From Aphelenchoides besseyi (taxonomy: Eukaryota; Nematoda; Chromadorea; Rhabditida; Aphelenchoididae): a DNA stretch of 64,000 bases. A program made the position numbers and the translations under genes. The DNA is taken from contig JAMPIQ010000001.1 in NCBI GenBank assembly GCA_024699855.1, positions 15,252,001 to 15,316,000 of the forward strand, read 5' to 3'. Positions within the stretch are counted from its first letter, which is position 1, and each line of letters opens with the position of its first letter. The notes below the pieces were generated by a model, which was given only the letters and a program-made list of their open reading frames with translations, was not told the DNA's origin and made no database searches. Of the stretch, positions 10,566-22,328 are shown piece after piece.

Positions 10566-10720
10566 AACCAATTGGCGCGACTTAATGACCGTGTTTCCGT
10601 GAAACCTGAAGTTCCCCCACAGAGTGTATGTTGCTGAACAAACAGAAACGTTCGTTTGAGTCAAAATTTCCGATGCAAATGAGCCGAAAAGGAAACCTGC
10701 GACGATTAGATCGAAGAAAA
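10566..10720 (+). repeat. Left arm of a near-perfect 155-bp inverted repeat
   Basis: The stretch from AACCAATTGGCGCGAC to GATCGAAGAAAA is repeated as its reverse complement at 15873-16027. By eye the two differ at a single base (CCCCCAC versus CCTCCAC). Confidence 0.9.
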
Positions 10721-10871
10721 CCAAAAACTAAAAATGAGAAACAAATTCAACGACCAAAAGCGCTCATTTCGTAAAGACGAGTGGAATCGCGCAAGCGTTT
10801 AGCTTGGCGACAATCAAAAAGCAATTGCGAACGGCGCTGACGATCTCTTCCCGCCGGTCATTCCTGCGCCT

Positions 10872-11150
10872 CTCAAGTGCGTGCACTCGAAAAGAAGATG
10901 CGCGAACCACGTGGTTTAACGCCTCGATCCTCAAAGGCCAAAGGTGTCCGAGTGGTCTTCAGCGACTTCCGAATCGAAAGGTTTCGTTCGCTTCCAACAC
11001 CTTGAAAACCAATTGGAACCTTCACGGTGTTGATCGACAGCGCTTTTGGACCTCTCCGAGACGATAGGGACCAAAATAAACTTTACGATGCGATGGACAA
11101 AGGAATCGAAACCCGTCGAGGTGTTGGTTGCACGTACGCGACCCATCAGC
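10872..11150 (+). other. Candidate coding segment with an in-frame stop
   Basis: One plus frame has protein-like text (MREPRGLTPRSSKAKGVRVV, FSDFRIERFRSLPTP, then a TGA, then PIGTFTVLIDSAFGPLRDD and DAMDKGIETRRGVGCTYATH). The TGA at about 10993 splits it, with no clear intron. It could be a decayed gene or a chance reading; no family is recognised. Confidence 0.25.
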
Positions 11151-11381
11151 GAAATTAAAGAAGATTGGAGTCATGGAAACCGCAAAGAAATGCGCTGAGA
11201 ATCGCAACAGACGAAGCGAACTGTTTAATCCGAACGGCAAATACTACCCGTTGAAGTCATCTGCGAGTCGCCATTGCATTTTTTATTACCACAAATCGAA
11301 AACAAAGTGAACAACAGAAGAAGTAAGTGATGGTGAGCATCGAGAATTATTATGAGAACAAAATCTAAGGAAACTAATTAA

Positions 11382-13330
11382 TCAATCTGAAGAGGAAACC
11401 CGGTGGCGTATGCTCGTCGGGTTATGAATTTGGAATCCAAAATCGAGAATCTCGCCCAGACGTTTGTGGACCGCTTGTGCTTGTCGCAAACGTGGCACGT
11501 TCTCCGGATGAATGGCCAAAAGCACCGATTGGCTTTTGATCAACACACAATCGTAGAAACGAGAAGCAACTTCTCGCGGCATGTCCTGAAAACCTTAATG
11601 AGCTAGTGAAATGGAAAGATATCGATTATTCGTTTCCTCGATCAATCGGTTGAATTCCAACTTTAAGCTTTGCAACTGTCCAGCAGTTTTTTTTGAGTGT
11701 TCTCACCTGCATGATCCGCGAGACCAAAGCGTACAAAACTCCACGACGAGGTTGAGACTAGAAAGACAACGTGATTTCCATTGGTTTCTGACAACTCACT
11801 CGAACACAATAATAAAAGACTGCGGCCGCATCTTCTTCAAATCCTTCCAGAAAACGAACACTAATCGAAAGCACACAAAGCCGATGATCGGTCATCAACA
11901 GACGAACAAACGAGTGCATGGAGAAAAGGACCGGTGAAGCTGCAAAGATGTTTAGACGTCATCGTCGTTGAACTCACTAGTCAGATCTTCCAAAACCATG
12001 AAAATCATTCGAGGCGTAAACGCAATCTCTCGACTAAACTGCTTGGATTGCATGAGGCAAATGAAAGCAGAAGGTAATCTGTCGAAGTCGGGACCCGAAC
12101 CCATGTGTTGTACTTCGTAGATGTCGTAGGGAATGTAACCTGAACAGAAGTTACGTGTCTTCTAACCTCTCCACCTACCTAGCGAGTTGCGTCGTCCGAA
12201 GAACGTGTAAATCAGCTTATAACATTTGCGCAAATCGCAAAGCGAACGCAACAAAACGGACAAAACAAACGATCGCGTTTTGCTTTCCAGATTCTCGCTG
12301 TAAACGTACGCGAACTTCTGACGCAATCGTCTCTCCAATTCCACGTTTTCAGATGACGAGTTGGCACGAATTGGAAATGCCGAACTGATACAGAACTCGT
12401 GAACTGCAAACGAATTCGATTAATGCACGTGTTCTTACAATCGAGAAGATGAGTGACATTCATTCGCAATAGAAGTCCGCTTGCGATTCTTACCGTCAGA
12501 ACGCATCCAATGATCCAAAAGTTGCACGTAGATTCGAACCGCGTTTGTTTCGCTGGAGTAGAGGAAGAATTGCTCCAAAAGCAAAGGCAACGGCAAGTTC
12601 GGACACTCAATAGGCAGCTGAAAGATGCAAAGATCAAGTGCAAAGGACAATGTTGTTTACCCGCTCCAACCATTTGATGTGCTTTGCAATGTCCTTAGGC
12701 TCGGTCCCAAATTCCGATCTCAAGTTTTTAACTGAAAAGACAATCAAAAGAGCAAAAAACAGGAAACATACCGACGGTCTTGATATCGAGTGTACTTTTG
12801 GACATCGCGAACTGCCGATTAAGCCACCGGTACTTGAGAGTGAACGGACGAAACGAGGCGGCAACACGGGCATTGGCACGGCACGTCAACGAGAAACTGC
12901 GAATCGACTGCAGATCCAGTTTGTCCAGAATCGTCCAAACCAATTCAGTTGGCAGTGATTGCAGGTCTGAAAACAAGAGACGTAATGGGAAAAGATGATT
13001 ACAACCCACTTGTCGATGCTGTAATTCGCAGTTTCTTCACATCTGACAAATCCAAGGTATCTGAAGGCCGACGTTTGCGGGCATTAAAGTAGTCGAACAA
13101 ATTCCTGAGTTTTTCAGACATCGCGGCGCAGAATTCTGATTTTGGGGAAAAAGTGAGAGGAAATTTTTTTCGCTGTGACTTGAACCCTGTGGTTTTCGTT
13201 TCAAATGATCGATTGGCATCTTTGGCGCCAATTCAAACGGTAATTTGAAAGATTCACGATCATAGTGTGTGTATGCAGAGTGACAACGATCGTGATGTTT
13301 CTGCTCATCTAAAGACGGAAGTTCTTTCAT
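11382..13330 (-). CDS. F-box protein
   Basis: The F-box lies near the N-terminus: LQSLPTELVWTILDKLDLQS followed by IRSFSLTCRANARVA, encoded at 12830-12970. F-box proteins bring substrates to SKP1-Cullin1 ubiquitin ligases. Upstream exons read MSEKLRNLFDYFNARKRRPS (ATG at 13121) and, through an in-phase intron with a weak donor, MKELPSLDEQKHHDRCHSAY (ATG at 13330). Downstream exons include KWLERVNNIV, LPIECPNLPLPLLLEQFFLY, IYVQLLDHWMRSDG, GYIPYDIYEVQHMGSGPDFD and a final exon ending FGFQIHNPTSIRHRVSSSD with TGA at 11382. No WD40 or LRR repeats are evident, so it belongs to the 'other' (FBXO) class. Which start is used is uncertain; the F-box assignment is solid. Confidence 0.75.
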
Positions 13331-13860
13331 CAGCTGGACTTCAAGAATAAAGGTTCTTCACTGAATCTCGAATGATTTCTTCTATCACATGATTCATTGG
13401 ATAGTAGGGAGGAATTACATAAACAAAATCGTTTGAAATGTTAAAAAGAACAAATTTGTTTACGCCGAAAACTCGTTTCTATCCCTAGGTGATAGAATTG
13501 AGATATACAGAACAATAAAAGAAGACCCAAAGATGTTAATTGACGATACTGTGGTCGTCCTGAAGTCGTGTAAAAAGTGATTGGACATTAAAATCGGGTT
13601 ACATTCCCACAGCAAGTACATGAAGTTTGCATCTTTTTACTCCGATTCAAAGCTTCAAGACTCCAAGAGGAATGAAACTATTAAGAGACTTCAAACAATT
13701 TAACAGCTAACTAATAAGCAACAAGTGATCTTTCGTTTGTCATTGATAAAGTCAGACATCGTTTGATCTACAAACCAACTAACATTCTGATGATATCGGT
13801 TTATATTGTAATAAAAAAGTTTACGTAAAAATGAAATATGTTATACGAATAATTGCGTAG
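13331..13860. other. Intergenic AT-rich sequence
   Basis: No convincing coding sequence. Both flanking genes are on the minus strand; this would hold the F-box gene promoter and the 3' end of nothing else visible. Confidence 0.35.
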
Positions 13861-14715
13861 TTAGATCGTCGCCAACAATCGTTCTTGCAACTTCTGGGCT
13901 TTCAGCCTCCATTCATCTCGTTCCTTCAATGCTTTTTTCAATTTGACATCACATTCTTTGTGTTCAGTTTTGCGCTAAAGAATGTTATCAAAACATGAAA
14001 TATTTTCGCTCGTTTACCTTCTTGATTTCTGTCTCCGAATTGTTTTCTTTGGTTTCGGGATCACCGGTAAACTTTCGTTTTCGTTTATTGGTCGTCTGCT
14101 GCTCCAACCTCGCGACTTTGTCTTTGAGCTTTGATATCTGAAAGCAAGTTAGTCGGAACATTTCTCTAATGACTAACCGTTTTATTCAACTCGTTCCGAA
14201 CTTGTTGCTCTTCTTCTTTTACGTTGTTGATGGCATCGTCAATCAAAGCTTGCTCCTTAAGACATTGTGGACAATCGTTTGTGTATTGGATTCGGCAGTG
14301 TATTTCCATTGGTTTGCACTCGTGGTAAAGAAAAATCCGCTGGTTGATAGAGATTTCTCGATCTGAAGAATTGCTGTAGAAATGAAAATTAGTTGGTGTT
14401 ACCTTCAGAACTGTCCACTTCTTGGTTGTGTTTCCACTCCCTCAAGAATTCACAGTCGTCGTTTTCTGCCCACAGATAACAGACAAAATCCGACGGATCC
14501 AACTCGCAGTCGGCCGTGATCTTGAAGTACGTCCAATTCGTATACAATTGATGGGCTTCTAATGAGATATAGAACTCGATCTGAGGTAAAAACGAGAAAG
14601 AAAACGTTTCGCTTTTGTCTCCAATTCCAGATTGCCAAAATCCCAGCGGTTTGTTGATTCGCCACGATTTTTCGATTTCAAGAAAGTTTTGATGATCGCA
14701 AGACATTTCAAACAT
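13861..14715 (-). CDS. Unrecognised protein with a C-terminal coiled coil
   Basis: The first clear exon (MFEMSCDHQNFLEIEKSW; PQIEFYISLEAHQLYTNWTY; DPSDFVCYLWAENDDCEFL) looks like a beta-rich globular domain. Later exons hold a CxxC pair (YTNDCPQCLKEQALIDDAI) and then heptad-rich helices (ISKLKDKVARLEQQTTNKRK; KKALKERDEWRLKAQKLQER), with TAA at 13861-13863. The KRKRK run could be a nuclear localisation signal. A further 5' exon (KAAAFLRWKAKEI at about 14835-14900) ends in a good GTGAGT donor but has no ATG that I can place. The family is not recognised. Confidence 0.55.
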
Positions 14716-15441
14716 TTTGAGAACTGAAAAGTCTCCATGAAATCGTCGAGTAAAGTAACACGCAAAAGTCTCGTAGGTTGACTGAACGGGTTGGAACAAA
14801 AACAAGTTGACTGTCCATCGTGTTCACTCACTTATTTCTTTAGCTTTCCATCGCAAAAACGCCGCTGCTTTTCGTTTTCTCACAACAAACGAGTGGCTAC
14901 GAAAGTTGATGCGAACTTATGCGCCTATTTCCACAGACTTGAAACCACGATTGAGCTCGTCGTGTATCAGACCAATCAAATTGCTATCTAAAGAAGGAGA
15001 TGGTTGTTTGAAGCTTGCAGAAACTAACCTCAAAACATATGAACTTTCATGAATCTCAAGTACTGAAACAACGGAACGAGTGTTTGTCTTTGTTCCCGGT
15101 GATCTTCAACAACCAACAACTCTTTTCAAGTTTCTGAACAACCAAATTGTCATTCAACCTAACAGCTCATTGTAGCTAATCGCTAACTCTATTTGAGTCG
15201 TTTACAATCGACAATCAAGATCTTGACGTTTACATCCCTCTTGTCTTCCTACATCTTTCGTATCGTATACTCTTTACAAAAGCTACAGCAATTGTGATTG
15301 GTTTTTTGGATGGTTAAGATTTATCATTTTAACTAGTGGGTTAAGAAGCTTTCAAACAATAATTCTAACCACAAAAACATTAATTATTCATGATTAGCAT
15401 TAAAAATTCGATGGAAAGCTCGGGATTTGTGTTCAAGTAAT
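14716..15441. other. Mostly non-coding spacer
   Basis: Contains a possible 5' exon of the minus-strand coiled-coil gene at about 14835-14900. The rest is AT-rich with no gene visible. Confidence 0.3.
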
Positions 15442-15750
15442 CTACTGATTCTTCAAAACTGTCAATCTTAATCGTCGGTGTTTATGGACCTTCCTGTCAA
15501 GTTCACTGTAATCGGCCCAATACAATACTTTATAGTCATAAGTCTTTGCGGCTTGGAAACAATAACTCGGATTTGTTGGCTCCGGCAAGTGTCGTAACGT
15601 GATAAGTAAGCACCTCTGCAACAAACAAACGAAAAAGCCGAACACTTAAGCCGTGGGATTAATTCAATTAAACCACTCAATTGCACTTACCGTACGCCAG
15701 ACGCGATCACCTGCGCCCAGACGCGATCAGTTGCGCATCTCGAAGCAATT
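15442..15750 (-). CDS. Small two-exon hypothetical gene
   Basis: A minus-strand exon (RCLLITLRHLPEPTNPSYCF; DYKVLYWADYSELDRKVHKH; stop at 15442) is preceded by TTGTTGCAG. Upstream, a GTAAGT donor follows GATCGCGTCTGGCGTACG, which is itself an imperfect local repeat of GATCGCGTCTGGGCGCAG. The start codon is not clear and the product is not recognised. Confidence 0.3.
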
Positions 15751-15872
15751 CTCTGCTCATTTTGCGGTATGATTAATCAGCCAACGACCTTCGAGAGTGT
15801 TGAGCAATTAGTCAAGACGGCGTCTCTCTCTTTCATCTCTGCGAAGTTCGTGATCCCGACGTGTGAAATGTT

Positions 15873-16027
15873 TTTTCTTCGATCTAATCGTCGCAGGTTT
15901 CCTTTTCGGCTCATTTGCATCGGAAATTTTGACTCAAACGAACGTTTCTGTTTGTTCAGCAACATACACTCTGTGGAGGAACTTCAGGTTTCACGGAAAC
16001 ACGGTCATTAAGTCGCGCCAATTGGTT
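15873..16027 (-). repeat. Right arm of the 155-bp inverted repeat
   Basis: Reverse complement of 10566-10720 with one visible difference. The arms are 5.15 kb apart and enclose the F-box and coiled-coil genes. Confidence 0.9.
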
Positions 16028-16673
16028 CAGAGGGTCCGGTTGATTAGCCGAGGAGCTTGTTCGTATGTTTCGAATATTTTGTTAACCTTCGAGTCGGATT
16101 AAAAATTCGCGTTTTTCATGGCCAATTCTCTTCGGGCGGCTCTTTTGATGCCCCTAAAATGATTGGTGACCGTTGGGCCCACGGACACTCCCGCAGTAAA
16201 TCCGATTTTCAATTTTTATTTCTTTCGTCCAAAAAAACCTCTTCCTCCTACGAACTTGTTCATTACGCTCCAAACAGATGGCACGCTACGGTAGGACAAA
16301 GCGGATTGGTTGCGATTCTCGAGTGTTGATCCGACGGGGATTTGATTTCTCGCGTTTAGATCCAATTAATTTGCGTCGTTCTGCGCGTCGAAAGAAACCG
16401 ATCGCTTGCGCTGCGGGTGTTTTTTCTTCTTGACGCGGAATGTTGCGACTTCTTCTTTCGAAGTTCCCCGTACGGTACATCACAGATGGACCCCCGGCGA
16501 AAGAAGAAGAGTGTTGGCCGACAAAACCGGTCGGCTCATGCGAAAGCGCGGCACTTGAGCATAAGGACGATCGATCAAAACCGCGCATCCCCAAAAAAAG
16601 AAGGAACGTGGATAATCTGCTCCGGTTTATCACGAAATTAAATTTGCGCGTCCGTTCTGCCAATTGGCAGTTT
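16028..16673. other. Non-coding spacer
   Basis: No supported gene. Open stretches on both strands have no recognisable motif. Confidence 0.3.
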
Positions 16674-17030
16674 TTATTGCGCCCGAGAGGATTTGTTTTG
16701 ACAGTTCGGGGTCATGACTCCGCTGTCCGAATTGTAAAAGGGCATCTGCTGACCAAAAAGTTTGTCAATCAACGGAATCGAATTTTTATGCAAATGGCGC
16801 ACCTGCGATTCCCATTCACTAATCGCGCAATAAATTAGCGCTGGCAAACAAAAGGTCTCGTATTTTCCCGAGTTAACGATCCGCGTTCGGACGCTCACCT
16901 TCGAGCCCTTCAACAACAATGCGAATCTCGACGGATTTGTTGTTTGCTGAAAAAGTTGTAAAATCCAAATTGGCGTTTTTCTGTTTGCGCTTTTTGGCGG
17001 TCGCGCCATCGTCTTCTTCCAACAACTGAA
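16674..17030 (-). CDS. Hypothetical two-exon gene
   Basis: The minus strand reads LLEEDDGATAKKRKQKNANL and SANNKSVEIRIVVEGLEG, followed by a GTGAGC donor. A downstream open segment reads EWESQVRHLHKNSIPLIDKL and FGQQMPFYNSDSGVMTPN and ends at 16674. The phases of the obvious donor and acceptor do not agree, so the joining is unresolved. The basic run KKRKQK could be a nuclear signal. Family unknown. Confidence 0.3.
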   Translation of the reverse strand, partial: FSCWKKTMARPPKSANRKTPIWILQLFQQTTNPSRFALLLKGSKVSVRTRIVNSGKYETFCLPALIYCAISEWESQVRHLHKNSIPLIDKLFGQQMPFYNSDSGVMTPNCQNKSSRAQ

Positions 17031-17711
17031 TCACGACGTGAACGGCCAGAGACGCACGTTCGATGATTCGCTACTCAACTCGCTTCTTCGACGTTGCGGG
17101 GTCAGAACTCGGTCGGTTGCTGCGGCTGCCGCTTATTGTTCACAGTCGTCGTGGTCGATCGACGTTTTTGAATTAACGTCCGCGTCTTTGCGTGATTCAC
17201 GCTTTTCTTCCCAAAGACGCGTTTCACTTTCCAAAAAAATGTTAACCAATTTGTCTCTGTTTATCACTCTTCTCCTCGCCATTCTCTACCGTAACGGACG
17301 AATTCTCATTTCGTCGAATTCTTTTTTACGGTCGTCGAAATTGGCGCAAAGAAGACGAATTGCGCGATGTGTCACGAACGAACGTTTTACCGTACGCTCG
17401 TCCTCCGGCATTCCGACCACTACCACCACCAAAACGCCGCCACCACCACAAAGACCAGGCGGTTGGATTAGAAATCCAAAGTTGCTAACCAATTTGTTCG
17501 AAATTAATCCTGGAATCCCGATTAGGACGTAAATGCCCGCTGGTTAATCTTCCCCTTCTCGCTTCCAAGTTTAGACCTTCAGTTTCGTTGTTGTTTAGAC
17601 TCGTGCGTTCTTATACTTGTCGCGTCTACTGCCAACCCATTTACCTTTCGTCGTTTAAGGAAACGTAAATCCAAATCCGTTTCGTACTCAAACGTGATCT
17701 CGACGTCACTG
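17031..17711. other. Spacer upstream of ZC4H2
   Basis: A plus open frame with a Thr/Pro-rich run (TTTTTKTPPPPQRPGG) lacks an ATG and other coding support. It is likely promoter or 5' UTR of the next gene. Confidence 0.3.
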
Positions 17712-20284
17712 ATGACCGCCTCGCCGCCGAACAACTCCAATCTGCCGACGTCGAACGTGGACTCGATTTGTGCGCAACTTCAACACATCGCTCAGGCCAA
17801 GTAAGGAAATGGTGTCGTGTGAATTTTTGCGTGATGTCAATTTCTTGTTGTCATTTCCGACGTTAATCTCCTTAAACTTTTGGCTTCCAACGTTGCCGTT
17901 TGAGTGCGCGCAAATTGGCGTTTTTGAGGGCAATTGAAGACGCCAAAATGGGAAAAAGAGGCGACGAAATTGGCGGCTTGAAATCGAAAAAGATCGCTCC
18001 TCGCAAATTCCCGCGCCCTTTCGTCTATGCAAATCGAAAAGACCGGAAGTGTTACGAACGATCGTTTTCTATGCTAATCGATGGGAACGAAAAAAACAAT
18101 TAAAATCAAATTAAACGGTTGGGAATCGCTGCGCAGTTGGAGACGCTCGAGAACATCGCCAAAGGTCATACACGAACTTTCAGATGGAAACTCTTGGACA
18201 TTGAGAATCGACGGCGCGAAATGATAAGCGAAATGGCGGAGTTCGAGTCGCAGGACCGTTTTCTCACTGACGCCAAGAAGACAATACAGGAGCTAACCGA
18301 GGAACGAGACTCGCACAGTGAAACCATTCAGCAAATCAATCAGGTTCGTTCCACTCCACAAACCGACTTGGGAACTCGCCTTTGAACTTTTACCTCAGTT
18401 TCTAAAGATCGTTCGAGTACTCTTTCTACTCCAATCTAACAGAATCTGAAAGGTGTTTTGCAAAACGAAAAGGTCGATTGTTGTTCCGAGACAGCGACGA
18501 AAAACGTTCGCCATTTGGAAATGCAAATTTTGATCTTTTCGTTTGATGTTCGTATCTGGGAGATTGTCTACGTGTGTTGCCGAATCTTAACTGCAACTTC
18601 GAAGGTTTAGTGCAACAACAGAGTTTCGAAAAGTTCTTGGGTTCGAGTTTTTTTGTGGAAAAATTGAGAAATTTCGTACGGTAATCGACGGTCGGGGATT
18701 ATCGTCCGTGATGTTAATCTTCAAATATAAGGCGAATTCGTTTGGTTTATTTTGTTCATTTAGGATAAAAACTCGTTGGAAAAACTGATGAGCGGAACTC
18801 AAGAGGAACAACGTGCTCTGGAACAGAAGCTGGCCCGTGATTACCAACACATTTGTCGCACCATCGAGCAAGCCAACCGCTCAGCCAAGGAATCAGGACT
18901 TCAACAGGACGAACTGATCGATTTCAGTGCTCTGCTGCCGCCATCCAACGTTTCTTTGTAAGTCGCTTTCTTTCATCGTATTGATTTTTGAACTCGTTTT
19001 CTTCAAAACCCTTCAGTTGAGTTGTCGACTGGCGGCTAGTTTGCTGAGTCTACGGGCACAGGGAAAACTTACGAACCGCCAGTCGACGCTCCAAGAACTG
19101 TAAGTCGAAACCCGAGAGTTTTTGATTTTTGATCCAAATTTCCGTGTGAAATTTGAGGTTTCGATTTGCAACCGTTGGGACTAATCAGTTCGTCTGTTTC
19201 AAACCACAGCGAATTACCGTAGACTCTCGAATGTAGCAATTTGGTTGAAAGGCGTCGTCCAAAAACATTTTTCGACAAAAACTCGTCTGTCGAGAAGCCG
19301 AAAAGTTCTGTTGACAAAAACAATCGACTTTGATTTCCTCATTGAGATGAGAAGCCCGCGAAACTTCGAGTCACGAGTTTTTGATGATAACAAGCGATTA
19401 ACGACTTTTCAACTTTAATCTCTAAACTTATCTTTTAGACCCCTTTTTCTGACCAATTCGTTGACTCAAACGGCAACCACAGCACCGCAATTTGGCGGCT
19501 TTTCGTCATCGAGTCCTCCGTCTTCCTCGTCCGTCGACCCGAACATGTCGACCGCAAATTCAACTTTAAATCTTCCGATTTTAAGTCCGAGTAGCGGTTC
19601 ATCTGTCGCTTTCCAACAACAACAACAGCTCTTTCAACTAACTCAACAACAGCAACTTCTCAAAATGAACTCACTTTTAAATTTGGATCCTAATGCAGCA
19701 GCCATCTTAAACGCTTTTTCTGCAAACTATACGGCAGTCTCAACAGGTGAGTCTTCAGTTCGTTTGCTTCAACTTCTCTTCAGGAATGTTTTCTAATCCC
19801 TACCAGAATGTTCTGATGGCCGCAGCAGCAGCTCAACATCAACAACAAAATCCACCACAAGCTCAGCAACGTTCTTCGGCCGCCAAATCGTCGCTGCCCA
19901 CCGATTCGTCTCATCAATCGCCGCCAATGAAGGTGAGTAGTTCATTTAGACGTCCATTCAAACCTCTTCCGAGAACTCGAACCAAAAATAAGACTAAAAA
20001 GAGTGCACATTTCACGTAATTCTCAAAAACCAAACGAAAAGAAAAGCAATCTCTCGGAGTGTTTTGAATCCGAAAAAAGAGCGTACCGTAGAACCCGGCA
20101 GCCAATGCGCACTCTCCAATTGATCTTCTTCAACCCATCTGTCGCTTCTAATTCAATTTTTCAGAATTGTCAATGCTGCTCGGCCTCCATTCATCGGAAC
20201 GCGCCGATTTGTCCAATGTGCAAAAGCAAGTCCCGATCGAAGAACCCGAAGAAACCGAAACGCAAACCCGAACAACCGCAATGA
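17712..20284 (+). CDS. ZC4H2: ZC4H2 homologue, C4H2 zinc-finger coiled-coil protein
   Basis: ZC4H2 is a conserved metazoan zinc-finger protein involved in neural development and RNF220-dependent ubiquitination. The diagnostic C-terminus is present: [20 protein letters not shown] followed by [18 protein letters not shown] and TGA at 20282-20284, nearly identical to the vertebrate [26 protein letters not shown]. Upstream are coiled-coil exons ([59 protein letters not shown]), then a Ser/Gln/Ala-rich low-complexity region (19480-19920) that is longer than in vertebrates. ATG 17712 begins [18 protein letters not shown], but its donor phase does not fit the next exon at about 18139, so the N-terminal junction is uncertain. 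Confidence 0.9.
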
Positions 20285-20396
20285 TCACGCGTAGTCTTCA
20301 ATTATAACTTCCGGCAACATGTTTTTATTATTCTTCTCCTAATCTTTTCTTACGTCGAATGCGGAAGTTCTTTCGTGCGGATAAAAATGTTTATTC

Positions 20397-21695
20397 TCAA
20401 TAATCCTGTGGCATCATTCCAATATCGAATCCCCACTCCTGTCCGATTTCAATTGGGTCAATTTGATCATCGTACGAAAACAGAGCGGTGCCATTCAGTA
20501 GCTGATCATCGTCGCCTGCTGTGCGAACCTGCGGCTCTTCGATGGTCGAGTTCATTTGGCGAAGTGTACGATCCAATTCGGGATCGATTCGATGGGCCGC
20601 CATGTCGTCTTTGTTGATTACAAACGAGCATTGTCGTGGAGCAAACAGGTTCTGAAATGGAAATCTACAAACTCGACAAGCAATCTCACCAAAAAGGTGC
20701 CCATGGCCGAGATCACCGGCTCGTTTTGGGTTTCGGCAAACGGACGAATCACAGTCTCCTGAATGATCGTCCAAACAAAATGAATTGAAAAGAACAAACC
20801 GAAAGCAAAGTTCCAGCACTGTTACCACACTTCTCGTTGTATTCGTTTCGCACGCACGTCAAATAGCATTGAGCAACACTAAAGGAAATTAGAAGATCGT
20901 AAGTTAATGGTAAACTAAACTCGTAAGCTCAAAACTCACTCGCAAACATCCTGAACAACCGAACGCAATTGATCGCCATCGAAATGTGGCAACTCTTTTT
21001 TTCTGCCCAAAATGTCCAATAAACCGACTTTAGTTGCCCATTCGGTTAAACGTGTTCTTCCCTCACACTTCTTTTCGCATACTAGAAACAACATCAGGAC
21101 TTTGGCTTCTAATTAAGATTATTTACCTTCTTGAACACTATTTGCTTCAACATCCATACACTCGATCACTTTGTTAAAAGCTGAACCAAGGAAATTATTC
21201 GTTGTCTTTCATAAACTTGCCAATTCGATGTTCGATGCACATGAAGCGCAAGCCACTTGTCATCACATCAAACGTTTGTCTTCCTTGACAGTTAACCAGT
21301 GCATCTTGACAATGAACCGTTTGATTGTAATAACTGACAATTGTTTAATCTAATGGTAATTGGTGGTACTTACTGACACACTCCTTGATAACGTTCGAAA
21401 TGATTTCCGGCGTTCATTGCAATGTGCATCGCCTCCGAAAAGTGTTCGTTGCACGCCTGCTGACAAAGTGGTAATCTCGAGAGTTCGTTCGCGGATGGGA
21501 TTAGGGACGATGAGCCGAATTTGTTTGGTTTTTGTATCGTGTCCTCATCCGCTAAAGAAAAGATTCGATCTTCGATTCTTGTAACATACGATCATCCAGT
21601 GGACTCTGTTGGAGCTGATGACTTGATGGCAAAGTAATCGGAAACGAAGAAACGAAGATCGAAAAGGAGAAAACAAAAATAAACGAAAGAAACAT
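20397..21695 (-). CDS. Secreted cysteine-rich protein
   Basis: ATG 21695 starts a clear signal peptide (MFLSFIFVFSFSIFVSSFP). Exons separated by about 40-nt introns then carry regularly spaced Cys: LPLCQQACNEHFSEAMHI; YQGVCQ; VIECMDVEANSVQE; CEKKCEGRTRLTEWATK; DVC; AQCYLTCVRNEYNEKC; ETVIRPFAETQNEPVISAMG; and a Cys-poor acidic tail ending GMMPQDY at 20397. The paired-Cys helical pattern resembles nematode secreted families of the DUF19/CPG4 kind, but the match is not firm. Function unknown. Confidence 0.6.
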
Positions 21696-22328
21696 CTTTC
21701 GACTTAAAATGAACGTCGACCTTCGAATCTGTCCAACTGAATCAACGCCCATCCTTCTATTCGAACGGTCGTTTCTCATATGACTCACAACATTTCTGTT
21801 TTGCATCAGCAGCTTTCTAATCGAAACAATGCGAACTGCACCACTCAGTTCCCTTTCAATGAACTCGTGATTGTTATGCGTAACTTGCTTGTTACTATTA
21901 AGTGGCTGTTTGTCGTCTACTTCACTGGTTTCTTAATGTTTTATACGATTAAACTAGAAGCTCAAATAGACAAATTGTTTCCCATTGCTGACACCATTTA
22001 AGATGCTAAAGGAATGAAGCATAAGTGATAAGAACTGCACTTGAGATGAACTACAAGCGAACTCTCAACAATCTTTAAGTCATATCGTAGAATAACAGAA
22101 AACAACAGCGATCGTTCTCAGCTGATTCTATGGCTTTTGATTCCGATTACTTGAAGCTTACGACTTGCACTCTCCTTAACGTATGATGTTCAATTGCAAT
22201 CTGCATTCAAAAATGCAAATTCGTGCAAATTTTGAAGTTGATGTCCGAATGTTTTTCAACTTTTCTTCATTCAACTCTCGTTTAACGATTGTTGTGACTT
22301 CCTGCTTTCTGTGCTCTCAACGCGAACA
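21696..22328. other. Divergent intergenic region
   Basis: Between the minus-strand secreted-protein gene and the plus-strand membrane-protein gene. A short ATG frame at 22130 (MAFDSDYLKLTTCTLLN followed by GTATGA) may be a first exon of the latter. Otherwise nothing is seen. Confidence 0.3.

Noticed and set aside
17038..17532. Plus open frame of about 164 codons with a Thr/Pro run.
   Set aside because: No ATG, low-complexity composition and no homology; more likely 5' flank of ZC4H2.
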